A stretch of 64,000 nt of DNA from Periplaneta americana (Eukaryota > Arthropoda > Insecta > Blattodea > Blattidae): assembly GCF_040183065.1 (NCBI RefSeq), contig NC_091128.1, positions 173,074,244-173,138,243 of the forward strand. Direction: 5' to 3'. Positions 22,047-32,236 of this stretch are shown here, one piece after another (within the stretch, counting starts at the first letter, position 1; each line of letters begins with the position of its first letter). Position numbers and translations under genes: made by a program. The notes beneath the pieces were generated by a model. It was not told the DNA's origin and did not search any database. It was given only the letters and a program-made list of their open reading frames with translations.

Positions 22047-23275
22047 AGATGAAATTATTGGGGATAATCAGTGCGGTTTTAGTCGTAATAGATCGACTAT
22101 TGATCAGATTTTTTTGTATTCGACAAATAATGGAAAAAAATGGGAGTATAAGGGTACAGTAAATCAGTTATTCATAGATTTCAGAAAGGCATATGACTCG
22201 GTTAAGAGGGAAGTATTATATGATATTCTTATTGAATTTGGTATTACCAAGAAACTAGTTCGATTAATTAAAATGTGTCTCAGTGAAACATACAGCAGAG
22301 TCCGTATAGGTCAGTTTCTATCTGATGCTTTTCCAATTCACTGCGGGCTAAAGCAGGGAGATGCACTATCACCTTTACTTTTTAACTTCGCTTTAGAATA
22401 TGCCATTAGGAAAGTTCAGGATAACAGGCAGGGTTTGGAATTGAACGGGTTACATCAGCTTCTTGTCTATGCGGATGATGTGAATTTGGTAGGAGAAAAT
22501 CCACAAACGATTAGGGAAAACACGGAAATTTTACTTGAAGCAAGTAAAGCGATCGGTTTGGAAGTAAATCCCGAAAAGACTAAGTATATGATTATGTCTC
22601 GTGACCAGAATATTGTACGAAATGGAAATATAAAAATTGGAGATTTATCCTTCGAAGGAGTGGAAAAATTCAAATATCTTGGAGCAACAGTAACAAATAT
22701 AAATGACACTCGGGAGGAAATTAAACACAGAATAAATATGGGAAATGCGTGTTATTATTCGATTGAGAAGCTTTTATCATCTAGTCTGCTGTCAAAAAAT
22801 CTGAAAGTTAGAATTTATAAAACAGTTATATTACCGGTTGTTCTTTATGGTTGTGAAACTTGGACTCTCACTCTGAGAGAGGAACATAGGTTAAGGGTGT
22901 TTGAGAATAAGGTGCGTAGGAAAATATTTGGGGCTAAGAGGGGTGAAGTTACAGGAGAATGGAGAAAGTTACACAACGCAGAACTGCACGCATTGTATTC
23001 TTCACCTGACATAATTAGGAACATTAAATCCAGACGTTTGGGATGGGCAGGGCATGTAGCACGTATGGGCGAATCCAGAAATGCATATAAAGTGTTAGTT
23101 GAGAGACCGGAGTGAAAAAGACCTTTGGGGAGGCCGAGACGTAGATGGGAGGATAATATTAAAATGGATTTGAGGGAGGTAGGTTATGATGGTAGAGAAT
23201 GGATTAATCTTGCACTGGATAGGGACCGATGGCGGGCTTATGTAAGGACGGCAATGAACCTTCGGGTTCCTTAAA
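22030..23275 (+). pseudogene. LINE reverse transcriptase with one premature stop
   Basis: The open part (22030-23115) carries RT motif 1-2 ([17 protein letters not shown]), motif A ([14 protein letters not shown]), motif B ([18 protein letters not shown]) and the catalytic YADD in [12 protein letters not shown]. The thumb and the C-terminal block [33 protein letters not shown] follow. At 23113-23115 a TGA replaces the Gly codon of the [12 protein letters not shown] segment. The same frame then continues to the normal end, RAYVRTAMNLRVP, with TAA at 23273-23275. The first codons to about 22046 are host sequence. The endonuclease half is missing, so the copy is dead even apart from the stop. 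The family belongs with arthropod endonuclease-reverse transcriptase LINEs; I cannot fix the clade, but the TAAG tail is RTE-like. Confidence 0.88.
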
Positions 23276-23299
23276 AGCCATTTGTAAGTAAGTAAGTAA
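22047..23299 (+). mobile_element. Endonuclease/RT-type LINE, longest copy in the window
   Basis: Plus strand, 5'-truncated within the RT domain, ending with CCTTAAAAGCCATTTG and a (TAAG)n tail. It is antisense to LMS within the intron. Similarity to the other copies starts at about 22047. Confidence 0.9.
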
Positions 23300-24002
23300 T
23301 TTGATTATTTATCTATTACTTATTAATTTGCTATTAAAAATTGCCTACAGGTATATTTTAATTTATTTCTATAACCGGTACAATGAAAGTGACTTCACCG
23401 AATGTATATTATTGTCTTTCAGTCGGTTCATATTCTCTTTGCAACAATGAGTGCTGCCGTGCAAAAATGTATAACAGTAGGCGTTTTAATTATCGCTTGT
23501 GTTTATTTGACAAGGCAACAATGAGTGCGGGTCTGACGTTATTTTTAACGGTTATTTTGCTTTCAGTTTTCATTGCGACGTCGTTGTAGCTAGCTAAATA
23601 TTTCACATCGCAACATATCAGTACGACCAAACACAAAAATGCACTTTCCAAGGCTACTGGGAAGAAGATTTCTTTGCTTCCAACAGTAATTTTATTGCAG
23701 CATCGAGCCGAAAATCTCAATTTTCATTCGACTTATGTAAAGATTTTCTTGCTGCCGAAATCTCTTTGTGGAAAGTGCAAGGTTGTGGGTCTAGTGAAAA
23801 GTTTTTGTAATTGACTTTTATTGCGTATTTTAGTCATTTATAATGCCTTTTTGCCTGAATGATTCATGATGCCTGAACTTCTAGTCACTGTATATTATTG
23901 TACGTAAAGATTAATTTTTGGTCCTAAAGATTAATAACCAATATATTATTGCATGTTAGTTGCTTTTTTAAATGTATATGCACTGTATTTTTAAACTTCT
24001 AG
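23300..24002. other. Intron DNA, nothing recognised
   Basis: No supported feature; 68- and 76-codon frames overlap on opposite strands. Confidence 0.5.
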
Positions 24003-24195
24003 GGCCATATTCATAAACATTCTTAGTATAGGCTTTCGGTGGATGATCAGCGAATTAACGTTTTTCGTATTTATTAACCAGCGTTAGCGATATGTTATGA
24101 TATGAATCCTGTACAAGTAACCAGTCGATAACCGGGGCTAGTTTAGCACGCTCGTAGCATGGGCTAACGAAATGTCTATGAATACTACCCCTAGA
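24003..24195. mobile_element. Short MITE with about 20-bp inverted ends
   Basis: AGGGCCATATTCATAAACAT at the left faces TGTCTATGAATACTACCCCT at the right (14 of about 18 pair). Length is about 190 bp and there is no coding content. Confidence 0.65.
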
Positions 24196-26206
24196 GTTCA
24201 TATTAACCTGATTTGTTCATTCTATGTAGCATTATAAGCAAAGAGGTTGTCTAATTTCTAATCAAAACACAGTTCCGGTAACTCAGTTTTATCAAAGTTT
24301 TTGGTTATCCGAGATAGTCTTGGTCCACATTAACTCGGATAATCGAGACTCTACTGTATACGTTTTCTATTCATTTAAGTGCATCCTATCATCCCTTTCA
24401 ATCTACAGGATTATTTCTCTTCCACCCTGTATATAGCAGTATTCTGATAACTACGTACAACAGCTTCAGTGCTGCAGGCCTATTCCTGCTGCTGTTATGA
24501 ACGCGTCCATTTCGCAACGTCTTCTTTAGTAACTTCGTTAGTAATTCATTTCCGTATTTCGATATTTTCTCTCAGCGTTGCCATGTCATCTAAAGTGCTA
24601 GTTCAAACATTTTTAAAGGAATTTTGGCCAGTGTATGGGACCGGTGCCCGCCCAGCACCGTGATATATTTGAGAAGCTACATTCAGTAGCGAAATACGTT
24701 TATTTGAAGGTACAATACCAATTTTTAAAAACAGTATTTATTATTATTAAAAATGGTATCGTTTATGAAAGTTCATATACTAAAATCCCAATTGTGTTGT
24801 TTTATTAATACGTGTGAAAATCCAATCAATTACTAAAATAAAATAAATAGCAATTTACTATCGGTGCGGAAGGATAGGCCTATAATTTGGATGACGGATC
24901 AAATCCAGTTTTGAATTTTGTGACATGAACTGTTTCTGGCAACAAAAGAAATTGAAATAAGGAGTCTTAGCTGTAAGTCAACGAGTATTTGAACACATTA
25001 CCTCTCCCAGGACGGCCCATAGAGGGGAGGGGACACTACTCGAGTTGGTGGGGCACAGGGAACCGGCCCGATTTTTAGATGTTATTTAGAGAGAGAAAGA
25101 TACAATATATTCAAAAACATTTTTTACAAGAAAGAAGAATTCTGTTAAATCACATAGGTCTATTATTAGTCTACAATAGTGATTATTTTTTAAATAATCT
25201 TTCAGAAATAGGTTATTTTGAAGGGTTATTTTCTTCTTTGTGGGGATATTATAATAAAATTTCCTTAGCTTGTCTCAGTACTATATTTAAATTATAAAAT
25301 TTTAACATTCATTAAATATTCGCGAGAGGGAGGGCCCCGACAAATGTCTGTGGTGGGACCACAATTTTTACACTTCAATACTGGTTTGATAACAGTGATT
25401 GGTGGTTCCAAGATGATTTTTTATTTTATTTTATATCATTCAAATCCTCCTTTGGTTAGCTTGAATAAATCTAACGATGACAATATTTTCGTTGTGGCAA
25501 ACTTATTTTAAACCCCAAACATCCTTACAATCCCAACTATACTCACAGCAAGTCATGAACAGCATAAACGTTTCACGCACTTGTAGAAATTCGATGAATC
25601 CCCTGTCATTTCCCCCCCTCCATCCTATCTTTAACCACAACAGCACATCTGCAGACCCTTCGCGGCACCCGATTGAAAATCACTGCTTTATGGATCCCTT
25701 GAATATCTGCTTAGTAACTACAGTTTAGTCTTTAAGGTAACAATAGAATGATTAAACTAGTTCCAGGAAAGCAAGAGATTGATTTTGCTAAAGTTGTCAT
25801 AGTGACTAGCACGCGCGTCTTCTTTTGTCTTGTCCCAATGGCTCGGCTAATAAAATCTATAATAATTATGCTCTCTCTTTCACCTTGGTGTAATTCACCC
25901 AATGCAGAGGGATCTCCAAAATGGATGAGTTCGCTGCTATGGATATTAATACAATTTACGAATACGGGACAAGTTGACGTTAATGTGAATGCCATTGAAA
26001 TTGATTCCAGCTGTCACTCCTCAGTCTGAGGTGCTTGAGGTTAATGAGGTGCAGTGGAGGGGGTTAATATTCTGACAGCTTGTTTGCAGAGCTATTTCCT
26101 GCATACGAACATTTCCCGCTATTACTTTGTTACTGGGATCATTTCTATTTTTGTATTGCATATGCGCTGAATTTCTGTTTTTGTTATTATTATTGTTATT
26201 TAGTTT
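24196..26206. other. Intron DNA, nothing named
   Basis: About 2 kb without a supported gene. Two slightly GC-rich patches near 25000-25070 and 25325-25370 border an AT-rich core and could be an old insertion. Frames up to 93 codons (25748-26029) overlap another on the opposite strand and are not supported. Confidence 0.45.
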
Positions 26207-26453
26207 AGTAGGTTATTTTACGACGCTTTATCAACATCTTTGGTTATTTAGCATCTGAATGAGATGAAGGTGATAATGCCGGTGAAATGAGTCCGGGGTC
26301 CAGCACCGAAAGTTACCCAGCATTTGCTCATATTGGGTTGAGGGAAAACCCCGGAAAAAACCTCAACCAGGTAACTTGCCCCGACCGGGAATTGAACCCG
26401 GGCCACCTGGTTTCACGGCCAGACGAGCTGACCGTTACTCCAAAGGTGTGGAC
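26207..26453 (-). mobile_element. tRNA-derived SINE, family 1
   Basis: Minus-strand copy with head at the right (GGTTCAATTCCCGGTCGG on the minus strand) and 3' end at the left (TAGTAGGTTATTTTACGACG). It inserted in an ATTATTGTTATT-like sequence present on both sides. The 134-codon plus-strand frame here is SINE plus microsatellite. Confidence 0.88.
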
Positions 26454-26458
26454 TATTA

Positions 26459-26507
<49 letters not shown>

Positions 26508-26545
26508 TACTACTATCAATATTATTATTATTATTACTACTATTA
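26454..26545. repeat. (ATT/ACT)n microsatellite
   Basis: TTA runs with CTA interruptions next to the SINE head. Confidence 0.9.
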
Positions 26546-26635
26546 TTAATAAGATAATCCCACGCGAACGTTTCTCAGCAATGAACGAGCTCTTTGACGC
26601 TAGATTGATCAAGAGGAATCGAATTTCACTGGTAC

Positions 26636-26819
26636 CACAGTCTAGTATATACAGTTACGAAGCTCAATACGTAGGGAATATGCATCCATAGATAGTTGCT
26701 AACCACTAGGATCGCTACTATCGCCTCATTACAGACAATGCGAAATAGTACCGGCACAGTCTATTGTTCCTAGTATCCTCAACAACTCAAGCTTCGTGAC
26801 TGTATATACTAGACTGTGT
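26636..26819. mobile_element. 184-bp MITE
   Basis: CACAGTCTAGTATATACAGT begins the left end. The right end is ACTGTATATACTAGACTGTG, its exact reverse complement, and the match continues inward through ACGAAGCT. Confidence 0.85.
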
Positions 26820-27267
26820 AGTTAAAAGTATGCTGCTCAAAATTAATAATCTTCTACGTTCATTTGTTTTATTCGTATCGTCTCTGTTTCGATGTATCGC
26901 CAATCGAGTAATTACGTGTGACTCTCAGTCTCAACATGCAACAATTATTAATTACAATAATTGCACAATTAATTACTATAAGTAAAAATGTTTACAATAA
27001 AATGAAACATGTTGAAAACTGTAGATAAGGAATGATAAAAGAGTTGAAAATAAATTGTTGTTATAACCTCAAATGTTCAGTTGTCTTTTATTCCAAGGAG
27101 CCTTTTATTCTTATCATTTCTGCTTCGATTCAACTGTTTTCCTGGATGTTATTTTTATAAACTCGAATGTTTAGTTGTTCAGAATTTCAGTTGTTCGGAT
27201 TGGGATTATCTTGCAGACTACAATTAGTGATAATAGTTATCCTCAGATAATTTAGTTTCGCTTTTTA
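26820..27267. other. AT-rich intron DNA, nothing recognised
   Basis: No supported feature. Confidence 0.5.
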
Positions 27268-27367
27268 ATATATATTATTTTAATGTACCGAAGTACATAT
27301 GATATTCCCATGCAGATATTCTGCGTCATCATACGATGAAAGAGTAATGGAACGGAGAAAAATTCTC

Positions 27368-27438
27368 TCCGGCGCCGGGATTTGAACCCGGGTTTTCAGC
27401 TCTACGTGCTGATGCTTTATCTACTAAGCCACACCGGA
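27368..27438 (-). tRNA. tRNA-like sequence, Tyr(GTA)-like, unit 1 (probably SINE head)
   Basis: Cloverleaf on the minus strand: acceptor TCCGGTG with CGCCGGA (7 pairs, one G-U), D stem GCTT/AAGC, anticodon stem TCAGC/GCTGA, T arm CCGGG-TTCAAAT-CCCGG. The loop ACGTAGA would give anticodon GTA, but position 33 is C instead of the invariant U, and the variable region is short. I therefore read it as a tRNA-derived promoter and not a working tRNA gene. Confidence 0.5.
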
Positions 27439-27749
27439 TACAACTCCGACGCCGGTTAGAATCGTCTCAGATTAAGCTCCAACTCTTGGGTTCCCTCTAG
27501 TGGCCGCCCTCTGCACTACGTCATAGATGTCTATGAACGCAGGACCGAAGTCCACACATGTGCTGAGGTGCACTCGATATGAGTGACTAGTTGGCCGGGA
27601 TCCGACGGAATAAGCGCCGTCTTAAATCACGAAGTGATTTACGCATATCATATATGTTATTTTAATGTACCGAAGTACATATGATATTTCCATGCAGATA
27701 TTCTGCGTCATCATACGATGAAAGAGTAATGGAACGGAGAAAAATTCTC

Positions 27750-27820
27750 TCCGGCGCCGGGATTTGGACCCGGGTTTTCAGCTCTACTTGCTGATGATTT
27801 ATCCACTAAGCCACACCGGA
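27750..27820 (-). tRNA. tRNA-like sequence, unit 2 (SINE head)
   Basis: Same cloverleaf, but the T loop is TCCAAAT (B box GGGTCCAAATCCC) and the anticodon loop is AAGTAGA with A at position 33. More decayed than unit 1. Confidence 0.4.
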
Positions 27821-28131
27821 TACAACTCCGACGCCGGTTAGAATCGTCTCAGATTAAGCTCCAACTCTTGGGTTCCCTCTAGTGGCCGCCCTCTGCACTA
27901 CATCATAGATGTCTATGAACGCAGGACCGAAGTCCACACATGTGCTGAGGTGCACTCGATATGAGTGACTAGTTGGCCGGGATCCGACGGAATAAGCGCC
28001 GTCTTAAATCACGAAGTGATTTACGCATATCATATATGTTATTTTAATGTACCGAAGTACATATGATATTTCCATGCAGATATTCTGCGTCATCATACGA
28101 TGAAAGAGTAATGGAACGGAGAAAAATTCTC

Positions 28132-28202
28132 TCCGGCGCCGGGATTTGGACCCGGGTTTTCAGCTCTACTTGCTGATGATTTATCCACTAAGCCACACCG
28201 GA
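28132..28202 (-). tRNA. tRNA-like sequence, unit 3 (SINE head)
   Basis: Identical to the unit 2 head, with the same box B change, so units 2 and 3 share a recent duplication. Confidence 0.4.
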
Positions 28203-28522
28203 TACAACTCCGACGCCGGTTAGAATCGTCTCAGATTAAGCTCCAACTCTTGGGTTCCCTCTAGTGGCCGCCCTCTGCACTACGTCATAGATGTCTATGA
28301 ACGCAGGACCGAAGTCCACACATGTGCTGAGGTGCACTCGATATGAGTGACTAGTTGGCCGGGATCCGACGGAATAAGCGCCGTCTTAAATCACGAAGTG
28401 ATTTACGCATATCATATATATTATTTTAATGTACCGAAGTACATATGATATTTCCATGCAGATATTCTGCGTCATCATACGATGAAAGAGTAATGGAACG
28501 GAGAAAAATTCTCTCCGGCGCC

Positions 28523-28594
28523 GTAGAGCTGAAAACCCGGGTTCAAATCCCGGCGCCGGAGAGAATTTTTCTCCGTTCCATTACTCTTTCATCG
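28523..28594 (+). repeat. Inverted partial unit closing the 382-bp array
   Basis: The fourth unit stops at CTCCGGCGCC (28522) and continues directly with GTAGAGCTGAAAACCCGGGT and onward in reverse orientation to ...CTTTCATCG. This makes an inverted repeat with arms of about 43 bp (CGATGAAAGAGTAATGG...) around a loop of about 30 bp. The inverted piece has TTCAAAT in the T loop like unit 1, not TCCAAAT like units 2 and 3. Confidence 0.9.
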
Positions 28595-28737
28595 TTCGCG
28601 TTTTAAGCTCATGTTTGCTGTCATTAGATTTATTATTTCTCGACTTTCGGTTTCGAAATAATCATCATGATAACAAACATTCGTTAAGCTCAATTTTAAA
28701 TGACTGGAAAACTATCAGCATTCGTTGTATTATAGAA

Positions 28738-28739
28738 GA

Positions 28740-28796
<57 letters not shown>

Positions 28797-28857
28797 CATT
28801 ATTATTATTGTTGTTGTTGTTGTTCTTGTTGTTGTTGTTTACTATTATTAGGAGTAA
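28738..28857. repeat. (ATT)n(GTT)n microsatellite
   Basis: About 22 ATT units followed by GTT units. Confidence 0.9.
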
Positions 28858-29555
28858 TATATTTCAGAAGGTGTACCGTTGTATACTGGAATATTCTTAA
28901 ATAAAAAATATTTCAGCCTAGAAATGTAAACTGCAATAGCATTTCCACGAACTTACTTACAATTTACTGATCTCTCTCGGACCCTCTTCTATAAAAGTAC
29001 GGTTTTGTCCAAAAGTCTGAGGTAAATTTAATGGCTTACTTTTTTTTTTCTGCACTATCTTAAAAATTCAAGCGCTAGCTTATTACACAAGAAATGAGAT
29101 CATTTTCTATCACCATGACAACGAGTTTGTTTATTTCTGATTGTTCTGTTGTAATTATATATTTTAAACGAATTAATGTAAGTAAAAGTGTGTTTTATTG
29201 ATTTCTGTTTGTGAAAATAAATGGTATACCTGTGTAAACTCTTATCGGGCTTAATCCATGTTATTATGAATTTGGGAGCAGTTTTTCAGCAGCTTTTCGG
29301 CGGTTTCATGCCCCAAATGGTTTAAGAGCTGATCAACGCAATTTCAGTTCGTCATTTGAATACGCTTCAAAATTAAAAAAATCGAAACCTTGATTGTGTG
29401 ATAAATATAAAAAATTGAAGTTATCCATTACTTTTGAGAAATTGTATACATTACAAAGTAGGATACAGGGGACCGATATAGGAAGTTTTCATTTTGAAAT
29501 AGAATTGTAATACACTGAAGCGGTTTTCGAAGCATCTCCTCTAACAATTAAAATA
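28858..29555. other. AT-rich intron DNA, nothing recognised
   Basis: No supported feature. Confidence 0.5.
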
Positions 29556-30617
29556 TTTTATGCTCGACCATGCCGAAATGTAGTAATTATACACCTGGTA
29601 GCAGTCCTTTAATGCATGTCATTAAAGTACACCTACTTATTAAAGTACAGGTGTTTTCAGCCAATGACAACTCAGCTTACAGGTGTTCAGCCAATGACAA
29701 GTCAGTTTTGTACCGTTATAAAACCGCAAGTATCGATTATTCTCGGACATGCAATCGAAAGAGAATTAGCGAAAAGTCACGGAGGCTGGAAATCCAATAC
29801 TGTCGCAGAAGGTTATGTTCTGTTACTATAATAATTAGCGTTAATTGTAAATAATATTCAAATAAATTCAATTTGTCATCTCGTTTTTCAATGTCGAATT
29901 CAATAATCAAGGTTATACCAAGTTTAACGGGATTACACAAGGTCAATGACATTATTGTTCCTCGGAAAAAATCAATACTTTCGCGTCTGCGCACATCTCA
30001 CAATTCACGACCTAGAACAAGGTCACTTCCGAACTTGTCAGATACAAATAAAATGTATACATCTGAATAATTTCAAGTTAGAAATATGGTCGAGCATAAA
30101 AAGTCGTATGAAACTCGCCTATAATGGTAATTAAGAAGCTCATATGAAAATTATGAAACTCGCTTGCGCTCGTTTCATAAACATCCATACTCGCTTCTTA
30201 ATTCATTCATTCATTCATTCATTCATTCATTCATTCATTCATTCATTCATTTATTTTATTCCATAGATCTTACATGAGCAATGAAGCTTTAAGATGTGGA
30301 ACATGTCAACATTTTACAATATTACAATTACAATTTTTACAAATTTTTATAGTTTTACAATTTAGTAATTTTCTACATTTTTACAATGTTGTACAATTTT
30401 TTTTACATTTTGGCGAGATGTAGTGAGATGAGATGAGGTCCGAGGATTCGCCAAAATATTACCCGGCATTTGCCTTTTCGGTGGGGGAAACCTCGGAAAA
30501 ACCCAACCAGGTAATCAAATCAAAGGGGGTAATCAAATCAAAGGTGTTGATGCCAAGGACTCGCCATAGACCATCCAAATTACTATCATTATAGGCTCGT
30601 TGCATAATGTGCTATTA
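29556..30617 (+). mobile_element. Repeat family B, copy 2, with nested insertion
   Basis: Inverted ends TTTTATGCTCGACCAT (29556) and ATGGTCGAGCATAAAA (30086-30101), as in copy 1. The following hairpin module is split: GCTTCTTAATT at about 30203 and ACTATCATTATAGGCTCG at about 30583 are contiguous in copy 1. Copy 2 also has extra sequence near 29615-29700 (a duplicated AAAGTACA/CAGGTGTT segment). Confidence 0.82.
30204..30580 (-). mobile_element. Nested retroelement 3' end with (ATTC)n tail and SINE piece
   Basis: Interrupts family B. The left edge is an ATTC run (30204-30252), i.e. a (GAAT)n tail on the minus strand. Next come AATAAAATAAATGAATG-type sequence and an AT-rich UTR. From about 30410 to 30580 lies a piece of SINE family 3 (ACCCGGCATTTGCC, GGAAAAACCCAACCAGGTAA). 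Confidence 0.6.
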
Positions 30618-30652
30618 AAAAGCAGCTTAGGTTGTTATAATAAGAAAAGCTA

Positions 30653-30783
30653 TTAGTATTATTATTATTATTATTATTATTGTTATTATTATTATTATTA
30701 TTATTATTGTTATTATTATTATTATTGTTATTATTATTATTGTTATTACTATCATTATTACTGTTATTGTTATTACTATATTA
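30653..30783. repeat. (ATT/GTT)n microsatellite at the LMS donor site
   Basis: TTA/TTG/CTA triplets run right up to the exon. On the LMS strand the intron begins GTAATATAGTAATAACAATA, so the repeat starts within a few bases of the splice donor. The poly-Ile and poly-Leu extensions of open frames here are artefacts. Confidence 0.92.
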
Positions 30784-30784
30784 C

Positions 30785-30989
30785 CTTTATCGTCCAGGTA
30801 GGCTTCCATGGCGTTGGACAGCTCGTAGATGGTGGAGAGAGCTGCGCAGACCTTGCGCACGCGCAGAGGGACCTCCTCTTGGGGAAAGCTGGGGTTGCAC
30901 TGCGGTGCCGGCACTGCGCCTGCGCGGCGGGGCGAGCACGCCAGCAGGAAGGCGAGGACGCAGACGAGGATGACACATGTGTGTTTCAT
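30785..30989 (-). CDS. LMS: Leucomyosuppressin precursor, exon 1 (signal peptide and spacer)
   Basis: From ATG at 30989-30987 the frame encodes 68 residues plus one base. MKHTCVILVCVLAFLLAC is a signal-peptide core, with likely cleavage after AGA at about residue 25. Then comes a spacer with PQCNPSF, PLRVRKVCAALSTIYELSNA and MEAYLDDK. The two Cys and the RVRKVCAAL block match insect myosuppressin precursors (Drosophila has HIRKVCQAL at the same place). The exon ends AAAG|GTAATA, a usable donor, and the split codon is completed by exon 2. Just upstream of the ATG the sequence GACTGCGCAG|A looks like an acceptor, so a 5' UTR exon probably lies at higher coordinates. Exon GC content is far above its surroundings. 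Reading past the donor gives a false 120-codon ORF ending in poly-Ile. Confidence 0.93.
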
Positions 30990-32236
30990 TCTGCGCAGTC
31001 AAAATCAAGGCCGTAAGTATCTTGTACCCACTATTTTACTACGGGCTATAGAATGTCACATTTTTACTTCGTAATCTATTTGACTCAAATAGGCGGTCAA
31101 GTACGAAACTCCTACTGTTTACTGGGAGTACTGACTGGCAGGGCGGAATACTTTTTAACGTGAAACATTTATTCGTTTGACATCCGAGAAATCTTGTGAC
31201 ACTTTGTGTTAATATGGTGACGTTATTAATTTGAGAGAGGAACTAAATCTGAAATTGTTATTTTTCAGGAGAGAAATCTTTTTCAATGAATAATTTTCAG
31301 CTTTGTATATCGTATTCAGGTTGGTGATTAAAATGTGAGAGAGGCAAAACAAACATGCTTCAGTCTAATTTACATATTTATCTTTTAAACATTTTAGGCT
31401 TGTTCCTTTCTCTATTACAGACCTAAACATTTGGGAGATGTTAAGAAATATATCGTATTATTCATATCAAATGACGCTATTTATTGTCAATAGTCATGTC
31501 ACGTGGTATTTGAAGCATTTCAATGCCTATTCATCGTTTACAGCTTGTACAACTAATCAAATAGGCCTAGTAAAAGTATAAAATTGCGTTTAAACGATAA
31601 CTATTTAATGGGGAAAATTGGGATAACACTTATTTAAATGCTAGCAATTGAATTAACGTAGTGAACAAATTTTAAGAATTCACTTTTTACTTTAAATTAA
31701 ATGTTCCAGAATTTGAAAATTTTACACACATTATTTCATAACTCCACAACCATTAGATATAGAATTCTGAAATTTTGTACACTGATTTAACATGAATTTA
31801 TACAAAATGTAGGCTACAATAATGCCCAATTATTTGAAAATAGAAAAATTAGGTCACAAAACATTATCTAAATTTTAATATATTTTATATTTCACAAATA
31901 AAAAATGAATTGTATTAAAATAAACAAATCTACATGTCTGAGAGTAGTCTACTTTTCAGAAATAAGTGTTTATTACATGCAGGAAAAATATTAAAGATGT
32001 CAGAGAGACCATAACAATGTTATGGCTACCAAATAATGTAACTGCAGAATTTTTTTTTCTTCATATTTTGATAAAACTGGATTTAAAAATGTTATTAGTA
32101 ATCTTCTTTTATACTTTTATCAGGTATTTAAATTCTAATAAGTCTTTTTGTGGTACCTCGTAATTTTTGTCCAATTGTGAGTTCATTTTCTTACACAATT
32201 TTAGAAAATTAGGGCCTTCATTTTCTGATAATATTT
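30990..32236. other. LMS upstream region or 5' intron; AT-rich
   Basis: A possible 3' splice site (GACTGCGCAG on the minus strand) sits at 30991-31000. The rest is AT-rich DNA without a recognised promoter or exon. I cannot locate the LMS transcription start. Confidence 0.4.

Larger units (their letters stand above)
27268..28522 (-). repeat. 382-bp tandem array with a tRNA-like head in each unit
   Basis: TAATGTACCGAAGTACATAT recurs at 27281, 27663, 28045 and 28427, an exact 382-bp period, giving three full units and a partial fourth. Units 2 and 3 are almost identical; unit 1 differs from them at several sites. Each full unit carries a tRNA-like sequence on the minus strand and a unique body (TGCTGAGGTGCACTCGATAT; TTAAATCACGAAGTGATTTA). 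The head and body layout is that of a tRNA-derived SINE, but the head-to-tail arrangement is unusual for SINEs. Confidence 0.92.
15198..30784 (-). other. LMS: LMS intron, about 15.6 kb, phase 1
   Basis: Bounded by donor G|GTAATA at 30785/30784 and acceptor TTTCAG at 15198-15203 (minus strand). The two coding ends join in frame with a Val codon split 1+2. The intron is packed with mobile elements, listed separately. I found no further coding exon between the two, and the joined length (97 residues) fits the family, which is close to 100 residues in Drosophila. Confidence 0.85.

Noticed and set aside
27368-28202. Cluster of functional tRNA-Tyr genes
   Set aside because: No U33, decayed box B in two of three copies, and linkage to a conserved SINE-like body.
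30627-30784. C-terminal poly-Ile extension of the 120-codon LMS frame
   Set aside because: It is intron sequence read past the donor site into a microsatellite.
30680-31074. Plus-strand and alternate minus-strand frames over LMS exon 1
   Set aside because: Shadows of a GC-rich exon; they lack the signal peptide and family motifs.
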